DNA of 64,000 nt. It comes from Streptomyces radicis (GTDB lineage Bacteria > Actinomycetota > Actinomycetes > Streptomycetales > Streptomycetaceae). Location: NCBI RefSeq assembly GCF_003626575.1, contig NZ_RBDY01000028.1, positions 29,109 to 93,108 on the forward strand. Reading direction: 5' to 3'. The first letter of the stretch is position 1. Each line of letters begins with the position of its first letter. The notes beneath the pieces were generated by a model. That model saw only the letters and a list, made by a program, of their open reading frames with translations, ran no database searches and was not told the origin of the DNA. Position numbers and translations under genes: made by a program. This document shows, piece after piece, positions 63,325 to 64,000 of this stretch.

Positions 63325-63338
63325 ATCCGGGAGGATAT
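63323..63338. promoter_or_regulatory. Inverted repeat ATATCC-N4-GGATAT at the XRE start
   Basis: Perfect 6-bp arms with a 4-base spacer, overlapping the first two bases of the XRE start codon (minus strand). AT-rich against its surroundings. A likely autoregulatory operator. Confidence 0.6.
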
Positions 63339-63378
63339 CCCACACCTGAGACGTCACTCCGACCGCTGAGCGGCCTGA

Positions 63379-63832
63379 CGCGCGGGCCCGCTGACGCGGG
63401 GAGCACCCGACCGCCACCATCTCGTCCCCCCGCCGCAGCGAACGACCCCCGCTCGCGCGGGGAGCACCCGGTCCCCAACGCCGGTGATGTGCCACCGGCC
63501 GGACCACCCCCGCTCGCGCGGGGAAAACGACGTCCGTGCGGATGGTGGCCTGCCCAGCGGCGGAGCACCCCCGCTCGCACGGGGAAAACTACTGGTCCGC
63601 CGACGAGGACGAGGAGCGGCTCGGAGCACCCCCGCTCGCGCGGGGAAAACCAGCAGCCCGCCGCGGCTCGCTGGTTCGGCGACGGAGCACCCCCGCTCGC
63701 GCGGGGAAAACGCGCGCGACGCGCCGTGTGCGCCCCTCTCGCGGGAGCACCCCCGCTCGCGCGGGGAAAACGACGCCGGGTCCGTGCGCCCGTCCGCCTG
63801 CAGCGGAGCACCCCCGCTCGCGCGGGGAAAAC
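63379..63832 (-). CRISPR. CRISPR array 2, type I-E-like, 8 repeats
   Basis: Repeats start at 63379 and 63440 (both degenerate), 63501, 63562, 63623, 63684, 63744 and 63805, with seven unique spacers of 32-33 bases. Main repeat on the minus strand reads GTTTTCCCCGCGCGAGCGGG then GGTGCTCC, which differs from array 1 at three positions. The repeat at 63501 mixes both types. The leader side is at the right, where only about 20 bases remain before an IS end. Confidence 0.93.
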
Positions 63833-63853
63833 CCCCAGCCAACAGGAGCCTTA

Positions 63854-64000
63854 GGGAGCGTATTTAGTTGTGATCAAGGGGTGGCTCGTGTGAGGTCCTT
63901 GATCCAGATCATCGAGGCGCGAAGGTAGAGGCCGGCGAGGTAGCTGTCCGGGGTCTTGTCGTAGCGGGTTGCGATGCCCCGCCATGCCTTCATCCTGTTG
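63854..64000 (-). mobile_element. End of an IS5-like insertion sequence
   Basis: From about 63854 (GGGAGCGTATTTAG) the sequence is an IS end followed at once by the transposase 3' part; the element leaves the window at the right. TTA or CTTAG at 63850-63854 may be the duplicated target. The other end is not visible, so length and target duplication cannot be confirmed. Confidence 0.7.
63874..64000 (-). CDS. IS5 family transposase, C-terminal part
   Basis: The minus-strand frame reads NRMKAWRGIATRYDKTPDSY then LAGLYLRASMIWIKDL and stops at TGA (63874-63876). This is the typical C terminus of IS5/IS1647-type DDE transposases with the conserved KAWRGIATRYDK (Tyr/Lys) region after the catalytic Glu. 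Truncated by the window edge, 42 codons seen. Confidence 0.85.
   Translation of the reverse strand, partial: NRMKAWRGIATRYDKTPDSYLAGLYLRASMIWIKDLTRATP

Noticed and set aside
63221..63928. Open frames across CRISPR array 2
   Set aside because: Same reason: repeat-derived peptides such as SPRERGCS and no start signals.

Overview
The window is uniformly GC-rich, with strong third-position GC bias, frequent GTG starts and ATGA/GTGA stop-start overlaps. It begins inside a WhiA-type sporulation regulator and carries rbpA and the actinobacterial order gap-pgk-tpi-secG-rbpA-pgi-pgl-opcA-zwf-tal-tkt-ctaB-(ctaA)-sufR-sufBD-sufCSU. This points to a filamentous actinomycete (Streptomyces or a related sporulating order); no 16S or species marker is present.

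Layout. (1) 1-12740: central carbon core, with lower glycolysis and secG/rbpA on the plus strand facing a minus-strand oxidative and non-oxidative pentose phosphate operon (tkt, tal, zwf, opcA, pgl), pgi meeting pgl tail to tail. (2) 13070-18750: heme and cytochrome oxidase assembly (ctaB, ctaA), an MhuD-like heme-degrading monooxygenase and a two-gene ABC exporter. (3) 18813-25671: SufR-controlled Fe-S cluster operon sufR-B-D-Rieske ferredoxin-C-S-U-T, closed by a 20-bp-stem hairpin. (4) 25693-27946: small zinc-ribbon protein, dapD, an EI24/CysZ-like membrane protein. (5) 27968-48399: a 20-kb oxalate and C2 catabolic island. It has two OxlT-like MFS carriers, sucCD, oxalyl-CoA decarboxylase (oxc), formyl-CoA:oxalate CoA-transferase (frc), a fused ADP-forming acyl-CoA synthetase, a FadR-type GntR regulator, a PanE-like probable oxalyl-CoA reductase, an aldehyde dehydrogenase, hyi, glxR, gcl, a LysR regulator and NAD formate dehydrogenase. 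(6) 48440-57729: dapA paralogue, secreted nuclease, an unknown acidic protein, a 1.1-kb gene-poor stretch with a 0.75-kb imperfect palindrome, an APC permease, GNAT, Nudix and an unknown protein. (7) 57740-64000: DMT exporter/TetR pair, two type I-E-like CRISPR arrays without cas genes in view, a Tat-exported phosphoesterase, an XRE-cupin/GNAT pair and an IS5-like transposase tail abutting the second array.

How it works together. In the oxalate island the dissimilatory branch is oxalyl-CoA -> formyl-CoA + CO2 (Oxc), CoA exchange (Frc), formate -> CO2 + NADH (Fdh). The assimilatory branch is oxalyl-CoA -> glyoxylate (PanE-like) -> tartronate semialdehyde (Gcl) -> glycerate (GlxR, Hyi). A shared motif ATACnGTATGCAAT lies before the first carrier, between the divergent sucC and oxc, and (one full, one degraded copy) between gntR and panE, so the GntR protein probably controls the island. 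An ATAG-N7-CTAT-type LysR site lies just before fdh.

The best candidates for something not routinely annotated are the two-branch oxalate system with its operator set, the SufR operator lying on its own start codon, the large palindrome with an embedded NTF2/SnoaL-like gene remnant, and the CRISPR arrays with mixed repeats, one ending inside a tetR stop codon and the other losing its leader to an IS.
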